From: Candidatus Altimarinota bacterium
GTDB lineage: Bacteria; Patescibacteriota; Gracilibacteria; BD1-5; UBA2023
Length of the DNA stretch: 64,000 nt
Assembly (NCBI GenBank): GCA_023260135.1
Contig: JALQWG010000004.1
Coordinates: 30,102 to 94,101 of the forward strand
Reading direction: 5' to 3'
The notes under the pieces were generated by a model, which saw only the letters and a program-made list of their open reading frames with translations, was not told where the DNA came from and did not search any database. This document shows, in pieces, positions 9,554 to 19,092 of this stretch (positions are counted from its first letter, which is position 1; each line of letters starts with the position of its first letter). Position numbers and translations under genes: made by a program.

Positions 9554-9721
9554 ATGCTCATCCGTGTTTTAATGATAGTATTCCTACTAATGACTATCGG
9601 GAGCACTGTTTGTGCCCTACTTGGTAAATGTCATTGGGGGACTGTCTTTCTTTTTGGTTTCATAACGCTGGCACTTTCAATACCAGCATTGCTGGAATCA
9701 ACAACTGAAAATAAACCATAA
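9554..9721 (+). CDS. Small hydrophobic protein with atypical signals (55 aa)
   Basis: ATG 9554-9556 follows an AAGGGGAAC ribosome-binding site. Two hydrophobic segments (VLMIVFLLMTIGSTVCALL and TVFLFGFITLALSIPALL) are predicted, with a short polar tail. All glycines are GGN and leucine codons are mixed, as in the gene at 7395. A folded leader precedes it and a terminator follows, so it looks like an autonomous one-gene transcript. No family recognised. It might be a toxin-like or phage-type membrane peptide, but nothing shows that. Confidence 0.45.
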   Translation: MLIRVLMIVFLLMTIGSTVCALLGKCHWGTVFLFGFITLALSIPALLESTTENKP

Positions 9722-9745
9722 CATGAATCCTCTTTTTCTTTATAG

Positions 9746-9790
9746 CCCACCCTCTGTCTCGCTTGAAAGCACGACCAAGGTGGGTTTTTC
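9746..9790 (+). terminator. Rho-independent terminator
   Basis: CCCACC ... GGTGGG stem with a long loop followed by TTTTTC, 25 nt after the small ORF. Confidence 0.6.
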
Positions 9791-9798
9791 TTTTTGCT

Positions 9799-9826
9799 TT
9801 GATTTTGAAAACAACTTTTCTATAAT
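9799..9826 (+). promoter_or_regulatory. Promoter
   Basis: TTGATT (9799-9804), 16-nt spacer, perfect TATAAT (9821-9826). It drives the hairpin-rich stretch ending at the terminator near 10020. Confidence 0.6.
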
Positions 9827-9832
9827 TTCTCC

Positions 9833-10025
9833 GCCCCTGTCCATTGGTCACGGGCAGGAGGTTTTTATCCTTTAACCAATTCATTGTATGGGGAACCTCC
9901 TCATGTATCTCTGTATCCTCTTCGGATACAAGATAGTCACTCAGAGAGTGACAGGTCGAGACAGACGGAAACTCCTTCGTCAGTATCGATAACAGAAAAA
10001 CACCCGCTCGTAACGGGTGTTTTTC
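9833..10025 (+). ncRNA. Candidate structured RNA or leader-peptide transcript (about 190 nt)
   Basis: Between a promoter and a strong terminator (ACACCC ... GGGTGT, TTTTT, to 10025) lie consecutive stem-loops: AGGAGGTT/AACCTCCT (about 9855-9901), GTATCC/GGATAC, and GTCACTC/GAGTGAC. The first stem would sequester the AGGAGG. A 29-codon ORF (9903-9992, ATG to TAA, no TGA) starts just after it, so the transcript could be a small mRNA with a masked ribosome-binding site or a non-coding RNA. It does not show the conserved cores of tmRNA, RNase P RNA, SRP RNA or 6S RNA. Confidence 0.4.
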
Positions 10026-10106
10026 TTAGGAGGTTTATTTCCAATTCATTGTTTCTTCTTTCGAAGACATAGTTATTATATCAGATTTTTCTTGAAGTCA
10101 AAATTT

Positions 10107-10772
10107 TTATCACTTCTTCGCATGATAGAGATATACATACACCATCATAAAAAATCCTCCATAGAGTAATACGAATTCTACGAGTCACATCGCCCCTACC
10201 TCGAACATCTGGCTCACTCGAGCTCGATCTGGATCGGATATATGCCAAGTTCCACCATTGGAGATGAGAACTACCCATGTCTCATGGATGACAGAGAGTG
10301 GATTGTTCCAGATATCCCAAGAGTTGAATCTGAGGAATCGCCCGATATAGACTCCTATCATAGAGAGCACGATTACTCCTGTCATGAAGAGCCATGAGAG
10401 ACGACGATGATAGTGGATATTCCACTCGCGGTGGACGAGTTCCATCGACGCATATCCTGAGACCATGCCCGCGAACGCCATCGCCGTGATATAGACGATA
10501 TCATAGTAGACCATCTCTGGATAGCGTGGGAGATGGACGAAGTCTGTGAGCAGATAGAAGCTATTCGGAATAAAAAAGAACCAGAAAAAAAGAAGTAACC
10601 ACCGAATCCATCCACGATACGTCACATATCCGAGTGCAAATACATACGGGAGAAATGCAAGAATCAGATTCCACACGAGACCACCGAGATCAGTGGTTCC
10701 TGCATAGAACATTCGTACAACCGCGAGGAGGGCCGCGAAGAGACAGAATATGAGATAGGAAGCAATATGCAT
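10107..10772 (-). CDS. DUF1361-family membrane protein
   Basis: 221 aa, about six or seven hydrophobic segments. NLILAFLPYVFALGY, FFIPNSFYLLTDFVHL and GVYIGRFLRFNSWDIWNNP are typical of the DUF1361 family of integral membrane proteins of unknown function. TGA at 10185 and again just before the TAA at 10107-10109 are read as Gly. Its ATG lies 5 nt after the stop codon of the upstream MBL-fold gene, so the two form an operon. Confidence 0.8.
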
Positions 10773-10777
10773 GATAT

Positions 10778-12382
10778 CTATGAATTACGGATACTACTGA
10801 GAACTCATTCGACAAAGCTATTTACATCGAGTCATTGCCTCGCACGTTCGAAGTGGAGTCTGTATTTATTCAAAACTAATTCATTGTTGCAAAAGTTCGC
10901 ACCAATACATGTCCAGAGTCTGTATATAGTTTTTGAATCGAGCTTGTGCCAGAAGTTGGAGTAGAGCTCCTGCCGCCCGTCGAGAAAATCCACTATATCC
11001 AAGAACCAATATGATTCATCTATCTGTATTCACTCTCTATATGGAACCTCGATGAATCATGAAAGAGCGGTAGAGTATTCAAAGATGATTGGTAATTGTA
11101 AATTATTAATTATACATTGGATACGATATGTTCCACTATTCTTGATAAGTGCATCCCGCAGTGGTGCAACAGGACTCGCAGACCAATAAGCGAGGAATCG
11201 AGTACCCAGTATTTCGAGAATCCTTTTTTTCTCATGTTCGATAGTATCAGTCTCGAGAGTACGAGGAAAAAGTGGACCAGAAGCATAGAGTCTCACATCT
11301 GTTGTTTCGAGATTTCACTTTTCATGAGTGAGTTCGAGTATTCCTATCGGACACTCCTTGCGACCTGGTTCGAGAGTTCCGAACTCTGCCTTATACTGAC
11401 GACCTGGGAGGAGTGCACGCTGTGGGAACTCATATCCACACTCACGCGCGATATCTGACTCCATGGACGCTATCTCCTCGAGTGGGAATATCTGGAGTCG
11501 AGCAAAGTCAGGAGACAAGCTCTCTGGATATCCTATCCCCTGTCCGATGAATCCACGAACAAGATTCGGAATCGTATAGATATTCTCGAATCCTGCAAAG
11601 TCCTCGTATTCATACTTCTGATATGCAGCATACATAGCATCCTTACGTCCAGCTATATACTCAGCACGATGTGATTTTCTCCTCTTGACTGGAGTGTCGA
11701 GGAGGGGGAGCTGTCACTCGAGCTCATTGCGACTCGCGAGATAACAGATGGTCTCATAGTCCTTCCGAGTGAGTATTCGATACAGTGCATTCTGCACATC
11801 CTCATCATCATCTTCTGGGAGAGTATCTATCTCAGCAAAGAGGAGTTCCCTGTCATTCTCGAGAGCAATCATCATCACATCATCCTCGTTCGTGATAGTC
11901 GACTGAGGGAACATATATCCAGTTATCTCGATTCACTTGAGAGCATAGGATTTTCCAGGATAGAGGATTTCGAGCGGTATATCTCCGAGATATTCACGGA
12001 TAAGTGGAACGAGGTACTCGAGAGTAAAAGGAAGGAGAAGGAGTGGTTTTCGGTTTCCGTCATTGCGAGGTCACGAAGCAATCCAGTCAATATTAGGAAG
12101 TCCTTTTTGTTGTCCTGGATCGCTTCATTCTTCGCGATGACAGAGTCAGTAAATTTCCACAAGTGTATACGGATCAAAGTGGTCTGTATGCGAATGAGAT
12201 ATATAGATAGCATCGATAGTTTGGATCTTTTCCCTATCGAGTCGCACCTTGACTGTACGTTCCATCATATCTCCGACAGCATAGTCAGAGAGCCAAGCAT
12301 CGACGAGAATACGAACATTTTCACCATTCGAGTTCGCTATATCGACGAGGAATTCAGAATGTCAGAGTGGAGTGATAATCAT
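10778..12382 (-). CDS. MBL-fold metallo-hydrolase with long C-terminal region and in-frame palindromic insertion
   Basis: 534 aa. The start MIITPLGHSEFLVDI and the SHSHTDHF motif (about 62-69) are the metallo-beta-lactamase fold metal site; later parts of the fold include TGYMFPQ and LLFAEIDTLPED. Residues about 81-109 are encoded by a family A palindromic element and interrupt the fold between DPYTLVEIYG and NRKPLLLLP. The C-terminal half (from about residue 230) contains FLDGRQELYSNFWHKLD and matches no family I can name. UlaG/CMAH-like MBL proteins are the nearest comparison. Reaction unknown. Confidence 0.75.
12056..12141. repeat. Family A palindromic element inserted in frame in the MBL-fold gene
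   Basis: Ends TCCGTCATTGCGAGG and TTCGCGATGACAGA are inverted. The interior shares TCCTTTTTGTTGTCCTGGAT with the Sua5-gene copy. Same orientation and same reading frame relative to the host gene, giving the same HREEGSDPGQQKG peptide. Confidence 0.85.
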
Positions 12383-12392
12383 AGATACAAGG

Positions 12393-12415
12393 AAAATCCC
12401 CTCTTCGGGGATTTT
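12393..12415. terminator. Rho-independent terminator
   Basis: AAAATCCCC TCTTC GGGGATTTT. It lies 7 nt beyond the stop of the leftward 12422 gene and 11 nt before the MBL gene start, so it separates the two leftward transcripts. Confidence 0.75.
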
Positions 12416-12421
12416 AAAAAA

Positions 12422-12682
12422 TTATTGTTTTGGGAGGAATTTTTCTATCAATCATCCACTTCACATCATCTGTGATTCCATATTTTCCATGATAGCAGGC
12501 ATCACGAGGTCTGTGACTTTTTTCATCACAATTCCAGGGTTCTGAGATACATAGTATGCTATACCAATAATCGCAAAAATATAGAGCACTCTATATACCT
12601 TGGCACGGAGTTCACGTCACTGTTGCTTGCGGATGTATTGGTATATCTCATCGAGCTTCTGCTCGTTCGTCATGGGCATCAT
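12422..12682 (-). CDS. Small membrane-anchored protein (86 aa)
   Basis: MMPMTNEQKLDEIYQYIRK is an amphipathic N terminus, then one hydrophobic segment (VLYIFAIIGIAYYV), then a Met- and Gly-rich tail (MENMESQMMGSGG). Start at the first of three closely spaced ATGs. Three TGA-Gly codons. No family recognised. It heads toward the terminator at 12393-12415 and may share a transcript with the small gene upstream. Confidence 0.6.
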
Positions 12683-12693
12683 AGTGAGAAAAG

Positions 12694-12822
12694 TTATTCT
12701 GCAGAAATAGTAGCATCTACTGGAAGCTGAGCCTGGTCATTCGTGAGAAATATAGCAAGTCCTGAACCAACGACTGATGCAAGGAGGGTGATAAGTGTGA
12801 TAATAATAACAGCTTTGCGCAT
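12694..12822 (-). CDS. Small single-span membrane protein (42 aa)
   Basis: MRKAVIIITLITLLASVVGSG forms one membrane segment or signal anchor, followed by a short acidic exterior tail. ATG at 12820-12822 chosen because the hydrophobic segment begins there; a longer in-frame start exists at 12876 but would add a polar leader. It lies between the lipoprotein gene and the 86-aa gene, all leftward and closely spaced. Confidence 0.5.
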   Translation of the reverse strand: MRKAVIIITLITLLASVVGSGLAIFLTNDQAQLPVDATISAE

Positions 12823-12841
12823 AGGAATTGAGAGTAAAAGA

Positions 12842-14431
12842 TTATTGAAGTTGTGGTTCGAGTGTATCGAGTTCATTCATCATAAGTTCATCTTCAGTAA
12901 ATGGAACATCATCCATTGGTACATCATCTTCGAATTCTTCTGGTGTTACTTTTTCGAGTTCTGTGAGGAGCTCCTGGAGTGGCGTTGTAGAAGTAGGCGC
13001 CTCCACATCTCAGGCGAATGAAGCACGATCCATCGTCCATCCGAGTTCACCGTGTATCATCTCTGTTGAGCCTGTTCCCTGTGGAATATCGACTACGAGG
13101 CGGAATGCATCATCCCGTGCGAGGAGTCCGATATTGGCACGGAGTATCTCCTCTGTGTCTATCATGACAGAGAGTGGACCTGCGACCATAGTACCACTAG
13201 AGACGAGATTCATATTCATATTTCCCATTGGAGATGCTCACTGGATCTTGAGAGCGGTGAGAGCCTTGTTCTCTATAGCACCTTCCCATGAGAGAGAACC
13301 TACAGGGAGGAGGAGTCGTCCGTCGAATGCTCCATCATCTTTTTGTGTATGCTTGAGTGTGGCAGTGATACCCTGAGCCGTGATATCGAGTGAGAGCTCA
13401 CGAAGTTTGCGTCCATTCATGTCTATATATCCTGCGAGTTTTCCCATCTCAGTACCAGACTGCGTGAGAGTGATGTTGAGTTCTGTTTTTGGTGTACCAC
13501 GAGTAAGTGTCCCACGTACAACCACAGAGTCACCAGAGGGATCAGAGAGTGCAAAGAGAATATTCGTAGGAGTCGAGTTGATAACTATATTAGCAACAGC
13601 AGTGCCTGACTCATCACGGAGAGAGAGGTCGAGGAGAGACTCATCAGTATTATCTGTATGGAATCACATAGTTCCAGAGAGTTGGATCTTCGCTATATCT
13701 GACTGGAGTGACGCGAGCTCCGATTCTGTGAGTGGAGCTCCTGAGAGGTCCTGATTGATAGCCTGGATGAGTCCGACTACTTTTTCTCTATCGAGTTCCA
13801 CACGATACATCTGCAGTGCGCCACTCATACCGAGATCTTCTGTAGACTTCCAGATTGGATAGGTGAGGAGGTATTTTTTGATCTTATCCATGTCCATCTT
13901 CTGGAGATTGTCTGCCATCTCGAGTGCTCGTTTTTCTTCTGCGGTCATGACTTCGTTACGAGCATCTGCCTGAGTCCATGAGAGCCATTTACCGTCGAAT
14001 TTTCCAAAAACAGCGCGAATCTCCTCTGTAGAAAATCCGATATCACGGAGATTCTTGTACTCGAGATAGAGGTCACCATCGTGAGATATGAGTCCGAGAC
14101 GATCCAGTGCGAGCATACCAGAGCCAGCGAGTCACTCGTACTGGAGTGTTGGATTCTGGAGTTCGAGAGATGCATTGCGTCCAGTGGATTCTACGCGATA
14201 ATCAGTTCTGATAGAACCAGAGAGGAGTACTGGGATAGATACAAGCGCATCAAAAACACCACGAGACTGAACTGACTGGAGGAGTCCGAGTGCATCGATA
14301 GTACGATCCAGAGAATCGATAGTTGCAGTGACATTACGAGCGTAGTAGTCCTCGAATGACTGTGGTTTTTTGTTAAAAAGTGAGCAAGAACTCATGACGA
14401 GTACGAGCGAGAGTATGAGGAGTTTTTTCAT
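12842..14431 (-). CDS. Predicted lipoprotein (529 aa)
   Basis: Residues 1-16 (MKKLLILSLVLVMSSC) are a lipoprotein signal with the lipid-modified Cys at 16. The mature part is mostly polar, with repeated beta-rich segments and an acidic C-terminal tail (EEFEDDVPMDDVPFTEDE). A helical region around 120-200 mentions no recognisable domain. It is likely anchored on the outer face of the cytoplasmic membrane. Three TGA-Gly codons in the second half split the frame under the standard code. Divergent from ppa. Family not recognised. Confidence 0.75.
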
Positions 14432-14618
14432 GAAGGGAATTAAAAATAACGAGGAAAGTATAAGAAGAAAGATGAAAATCGCAAATTCTCTCACAAAAAA
14501 TGGTTGATTTTTTTGATTTTTGTATATCCTGAGACAACGAACAAGCACAGAAGACGCGAACACGATTACATTGTTTCTGTAATTATTCACTTTTAATTGT
14601 TAATTATTCATTAATTAT

Positions 14619-15206
14619 ATGGCTAACATCGACCATGCACCGAGCAAATACATGCTCAATCTTCTCCATGTACTCCCTGCATTTGCAGACGAAGGTGAAC
14701 TCCGTATCAATGCTATCATCGAGCTCAACTCTATGACTATCAACAAATACGAGATCATCACTGAGTCAGGTCAACTCAAGCTCGACCGTGTAGGATACTC
14801 ATCACTCGCATACCCATTCGCATACGGGGCCATCCCATGCACTTGGGACGAGGACGGAGATCCACTCGATGTAGAGATCGTCGGAGTCACTGAGCCACTT
14901 ATCCCTGGTTCTATCGCTGAGGTACGCATCATCGGTATAATGAAGTTCAACGACGGAGGCGAAGTTGATGACAAGGTCATCGGTGTACTCGCTGACGACA
15001 AGCGCATGGATCACATCACACACTACTCACAACTCGGAGCTCACTGGGAAAAGGAAACTACCTACTACTGGGAGCACTACAAGGATCTCAAAAAACCTGG
15101 AACATGTAAGGTTGATGGATTTTTTGACGCTGTAGAAGCAGTAAAGATTATCAAAGACTGCGAGGAACGATACAAGACTGACTACCTCCCAAAATTCAGT
15201 GCATAG
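14619..15206 (+). CDS. ppa: Inorganic pyrophosphatase (family I)
   Basis: Hydrolyses PPi to two phosphates. DEDGDPLDV at 77-85 is the family I signature with the metal-binding Asp residues; YPFAYGAIPCTWDEDG and VIGVLADDKRMDHI are also conserved. 195 aa, slightly longer than the bacterial form at the N terminus. No internal TGA. The 5' region holds tandem TTAATTGTTAATTATTCATT just before the ATG and no ribosome-binding site. A terminator follows at once. Confidence 0.95.
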   Translation: MANIDHAPSKYMLNLLHVLPAFADEGELRINAIIELNSMTINKYEIITESGQLKLDRVGYSSLAYPFAYGAIPCTWDEDGDPLDVEIVGVTEPLIPGSIAEVRIIGIMKFNDGGEVDDKVIGVLADDKRMDHITHYSQLGAHWEKETTYYWEHYKDLKKPGTCKVDGFFDAVEAVKIIKDCEERYKTDYLPKFSA

Positions 15207-15209
15207 AAT

Positions 15210-15240
15210 AATCCCCTACCGAGATGGTGGGGGATTTTTA
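15210..15240. terminator. Rho-independent terminator shared with a convergent coding end
   Basis: AATCCCC TACCGAGATGGT GGGGATTTTTA. It ends the ppa transcript, yet the leftward gene 15216-15941 terminates inside the stem. Confidence 0.8.
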
Positions 15241-15941
15241 AAAATCATTATTTTGGCGAGGTTTTCCCTTAAGCGTGTCCGTACTTTATTAGACAATTTG
15301 TTATATTCTGACGAAAAAAATATATTACATACCAAATCTGGTCTCAGATCTTTTTTGAGTCGCTGAAAAATCAGAAACTGTAGTTTTGCACTCAATGTAC
15401 CATACCCGTATTGTTTATCCTCTGATAGTAATAGTTGATTAAACTCAACAAGAATAGACGAGATAAATTCATAATCTACATAAAAAACCATAAGAGGCAT
15501 GAACTGTCATGTATTAATACTTCTTCAGCCATTCTCGCTATTAGCGAGTTTATCTTTGATAAAAAAGGGTCCTTCAGTAAAATCAACAGCTATCTCTGGG
15601 TCAGATCCCAAAGATATTGTAGCATCTACACCATAATGCACATCGTTTACCACACTACTCAACTCACTCCTAGTTGGTGATAATACGACATTGAGAACCT
15701 GGAGAACAACGGCTTCTCTCAGTCTATTATAGAGGTAGCTTCCCCTTCATTCTCTTGCATCGATATTTGATATTGCATGATTTACCTGTGATTCGGGCGA
15801 CCTCTTTGATGAAGATCTCAATTCTATAAATCTTCCATCTGGGTTCATATACATATCCAATCGAAAATGTTGCAAAACATGCGCAAACTCAGAGAGCAAC
15901 TCGGCTGGCGTCTTTTCTCTAGATATATAGGCTCCTTCCAT
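15216..15941 (-). CDS. Hypothetical protein (241 aa)
   Basis: Not recognised. ATG 15939-15941, reading through four TGA codons to TAG 15216-15218. The N-terminal third (ELLSEFAHVLQHFRLDMYMNPDGRFIELRSS) looks alpha/beta; the middle contains VDATISLGSDPEIAVDFTEGPF; the C terminus is basic and ends KNPPPSR, encoded by the ppa terminator. No membrane segment. AT-rich codon use. Monocistronic and convergent to ppa. Confidence 0.65.
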
Positions 15942-16062
15942 AAGGTCTGAATATGATTATTAATTACATAAGAAGTTATAGTATTCTTATATTTTGTCAA
16001 TTTTATTTTTCAATTCATAATAATACTTTTACTTTTATCATTTTTTGTATACACTCTCACTC

Positions 16063-17223
16063 ATGCAAAAGATAATCAAGCTCGTCCAGAAGGCATCAAC
16101 TCCAGAGAAAAAACCAGTTCTCGAGAGAAAGCATAAAACAACAGAACGTAAAGATGGATCACTCCACTTTCTCATCACCTGCCAGTCAGGACTCGAGTCA
16201 CTCGTGAAGCGCGACTGTGAGAAACTCAGACTCGAGGATATACACGCACAGGATAGACTCGTGAAGTGCTCAGGAACGCAAAAAAATCTCTACGAACTCC
16301 TCGTGTGGAGTCGATTTGCGAATCGAGTATACCTCTCACTCGCAGAAGAATCTATCACTGACTTCGAGAGACTCTTTGCTGTGTGTGCAGATATAGATTG
16401 GGGTGCATATATCACTGGTCGAGAACGCATCATCATCGAGGCGTCATCGACTCGCTCAACTCTCTCGAGTATCCCAACGATACAGTCCATCGCACAGAAG
16501 GCAATATACGGTACGATGAATACACCGAACACGACAAGTGGCGTCGAAGTCCATATCCTCATCCTCATCATCGACGATATTGCACATATCCTCCTCGACG
16601 TGACTGGTGAGCCACTTCACAAGCGCGGATACCGCATCGAGGCAGGTGAAGCGCCAATCAAGGAAAATCTCGCTGCAGCGCTCGTCGCATGGTCAAACTG
16701 GAAATACTCCACTCCCCTCATTGATCCATTTTGCGGAAGTGGGACAATAGCCATCGAAGCTGCGATGATAGCACGCAATATTGCTCCAGGACTCATGAGA
16801 CACTTCCGTACCGAGTCACTTGTCTCACATGATAGAACTATCTATGAAGAAGTGAAAAAAGAAGCTAGAACCAAGTCGTATCCAAGTGGCAAATACACTA
16901 TCATCGGACGCGATATCGAACCAGAAATGATTCGCATCGCGCATGGCAATGCTATGAGAGCATGAATGCAGGATGATGTAGTATTTGAGGTTGGGAACTA
17001 CACGGAATCAAGCATCACGGACAAGACTATCGTCACCAATCCTCCCTACGGTAATCGTCTCCAGTGAGTGGATCTCGGAGATATCTATGACAAGCTCAAG
17101 CGAGAAATCGAGTGAGGAGCTGGTGGATTCATCACGAGTTATGATATAGGCAAAAATCAGCTCGCGAACAAAAAAGTCCTCAACGGAGCCGAGGAGTGTA
17201 GATATTGGTATAAGAAAAATTAA
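16063..17223 (+). CDS. THUMP-type RNA guanine-N2 methyltransferase (RlmL/YcbY N-terminal-like)
   Basis: 386 aa. The N-terminal part (FLITCQSGLESLVKRD ... IIIEASSTRSTLSS) is a THUMP RNA-binding module. The Rossmann methyltransferase follows with GEAPIKENLAAALV, DPFCGSGTIAIEAAMIARN and catalytic NPPYG. This is the class that makes m2G2445 in 23S rRNA, although the precise base is inferred. ATG 16063 preferred; TTG 16045 would add six residues. A TATACA hexamer is 9 nt upstream. Gly of AMRAG and two later glycines are UGA. Confidence 0.85.
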
Positions 17224-17239
17224 ACCAAATTCTTCTTTG

Positions 17240-17520
17240 TTTTCAATTTGCTTCTTTCTTTTTGTGAATTTTGATATTCTGTCGACGAGATTTTTGGAGA
17301 AATTCGGAACTGTTTGACTCCGTGGTTTCTTAGCACGGAGGAGTTTTTCGAATTTCCAAAAATGAGTCGTGAACAGAATACAAAATGAGCAAACCAAAGA
17401 AGAACCTTTTGTTTCTTTTCAGTTATGAAAAGAAATGAGAAATAGAGGTACTGGATTCCTGCCTACGCAGGAATAATAGAAACTCAGAAACACTGGATTC
17501 TTCGTTCCTCAGAATGACGG
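17240..17520. repeat. Composite dispersed repeat: family B palindrome plus family A units
   Basis: No gene lies in 17224-17566. The first 170 nt form an imperfect inverted repeat (ATTTTTGGAGAAATTCG pairing with CGAATTTCCAAAAAT, flanked by TTCTGT/ACAGAA arms). Then comes CCTTTTGTTTCTTTTC, and two family A units (17455-17518). Same order as at 23310 and 29150. Confidence 0.7.
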
Positions 17521-17528
17521 AAATCAAA

Positions 17529-17555
17529 AAATCCCACCTCATCGGTGGGATTTTT
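17529..17555 (-). terminator. Rho-independent terminator of tig
   Basis: AAATCCCACC TCAT CGGTGGGATTT, poly-A on the plus strand side (poly-U leftward), 12 nt beyond the tig stop. Confidence 0.75.
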
Positions 17556-17566
17556 ACTTTTAATAC

Positions 17567-18895
17567 TTATGCCCAGAATCCATCTACTACCTTGCGGTAT
17601 GTTACACGATTCTTGATATCTTCGTAGTATGCATCGCCAGGAACGAGCTTGGCACGGAGACGCTCGACGACTTCTGCAGAACCATACTGAGCAATCACCT
17701 TTTCTACTTCTGCCTTTACCTCATCTTCTGTTGCCTCAGTTCCCTTCATCTCGCGGATCTTGCGGAGGATGAGTTCAGCCTTCAGACGACGTTCTGCCTC
17801 TGGTTTTACAACTTCGTCCTTGTATGCTTCTTCTGACTTCTTGATATGCTCGAGGTACATCTTGATAGAGAGTCCCTGTTGCTCGAGATTGGCACTATGT
17901 TCACGGAATATCTGATCTACTTCATTCGCGATAAGTGATGGACCAACTTCAAAAGTCGAAACTGCGAGAATCTCCTTCATAAGCGTATCTTCATCCTTGT
18001 TACGAGTCTCATTTTCTTTACGATTTTTGATTTCACTTTCGAGGATTTTCTTGAGTCCTTCGATATCAGTTTTCTCGCCACGGAGCTTCTCGATGAATTC
18101 TTCGTTGAACTCTGGAGTGTGTGGCTTTTCGAGTTTTTCTACATTGGCAACAAAATATACCTTGCGACTCTTGAACTCCTCAGAGTGGTAGTCAGCTGGG
18201 AACGTGATGTTGAATCCTACCTCATCACCCACCTTGGCACCGATGAGCTCTTCCTCGAATCCAGGGATAAAATTTCCTGATCCAATAACGAGAGGATAGC
18301 TTGGAACGTATGTCTCCTTGATCGCTTCGCCGTCTTTTTTATCAAAACCTTGGGCAGTAATAGTAACACGATCTCCCTTCTCTACTGTTGTATGGCTTGT
18401 ATCTGCACCATCATCGGTGTGTGAACCTGCCTCGTGGAAGTGAGTAAATCGCTTTTTCATGTCAGCGAGCTCAGCCTCAACCTCAGAAGCTTCGACCTTG
18501 ACTGGAGTACGCTTAACCTTGATCTTATCGAGCTTCTTCTCATCGATCTCGATCTCAGGAAATACCTCTACTTCGAGTGTGAGTTCGATTGGGTCAGTGC
18601 CCTTCACCTCAGTGATATTCCCTGGAGCAACTGGGATGATATTTTCTTTTTTGAGTACCTTCGGATAGAGGTGGTTCACGACGTGGTCGAGTGCCTGCTG
18701 AGTGATCATCTCCTCTCCGTATTCACGGACAATAACAGACTCAGGAATATCTGATCCCTGCTTAAATCCCTTGACCTTTCCCTTGGCGCGGATCTCTTCG
18801 AGGACCTGCTTGCGAGCCTTCTGGAATTCTACACCTGATTCCTTGAGGTTGATAGTGAGTGTATAGGCATTTTTACGTGTTACAGTTGACTGCAT
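17567..18895 (-). CDS. tig: Trigger factor
   Basis: Ribosome-associated chaperone and peptidyl-prolyl isomerase. N-terminal ribosome-binding domain with KGFKQGSDIP at about 41-50, the degenerate form of the GFRxGxxP motif. The FKBP-type domain at about 165-250 contains GDRVTITAQGF and GFEEELIGAKVGDE; the long helical C-terminal arm has FEVGPSLIANEVDQI. 442 aa is normal. It has no internal TGA, one of few such long genes here. Upstream are repeated AATTATAAAT-like units. Confidence 0.93.
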   Translation of the reverse strand: MQSTVTRKNAYTLTINLKESGVEFQKARKQVLEEIRAKGKVKGFKQGSDIPESVIVREYGEEMITQQALDHVVNHLYPKVLKKENIIPVAPGNITEVKGTDPIELTLEVEVFPEIEIDEKKLDKIKVKRTPVKVEASEVEAELADMKKRFTHFHEAGSHTDDGADTSHTTVEKGDRVTITAQGFDKKDGEAIKETYVPSYPLVIGSGNFIPGFEEELIGAKVGDEVGFNITFPADYHSEEFKSRKVYFVANVEKLEKPHTPEFNEEFIEKLRGEKTDIEGLKKILESEIKNRKENETRNKDEDTLMKEILAVSTFEVGPSLIANEVDQIFREHSANLEQQGLSIKMYLEHIKKSEEAYKDEVVKPEAERRLKAELILRKIREMKGTEATEDEVKAEVEKVIAQYGSAEVVERLRAKLVPGDAYYEDIKNRVTYRKVVDGFWA

Positions 18896-19092
18896 AGAAA
18901 AATTATAAATGATGAATTATAAATAATGAATTTGAAACAAAAAGATCCGTCCAAATAACGGGTGGATTATAGGGAAAGAAGGCTCGAAAGCAAATCAAAA
19001 GTAGAACATTTTACCATTCTAGTCAAAGTATTTTTCATATAACCAAAGTTATATGACAATGAAAAAAGGCAAAAGAATTTATATTGACTAGC

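Noticed and set aside
9660..9884. Minus-strand basic ORF (74 aa) over the 9554 gene end and terminator
   Set aside because: It covers two hairpins and a terminator, has Lys/Arg-rich composition from A/T runs, and no supporting start signals.
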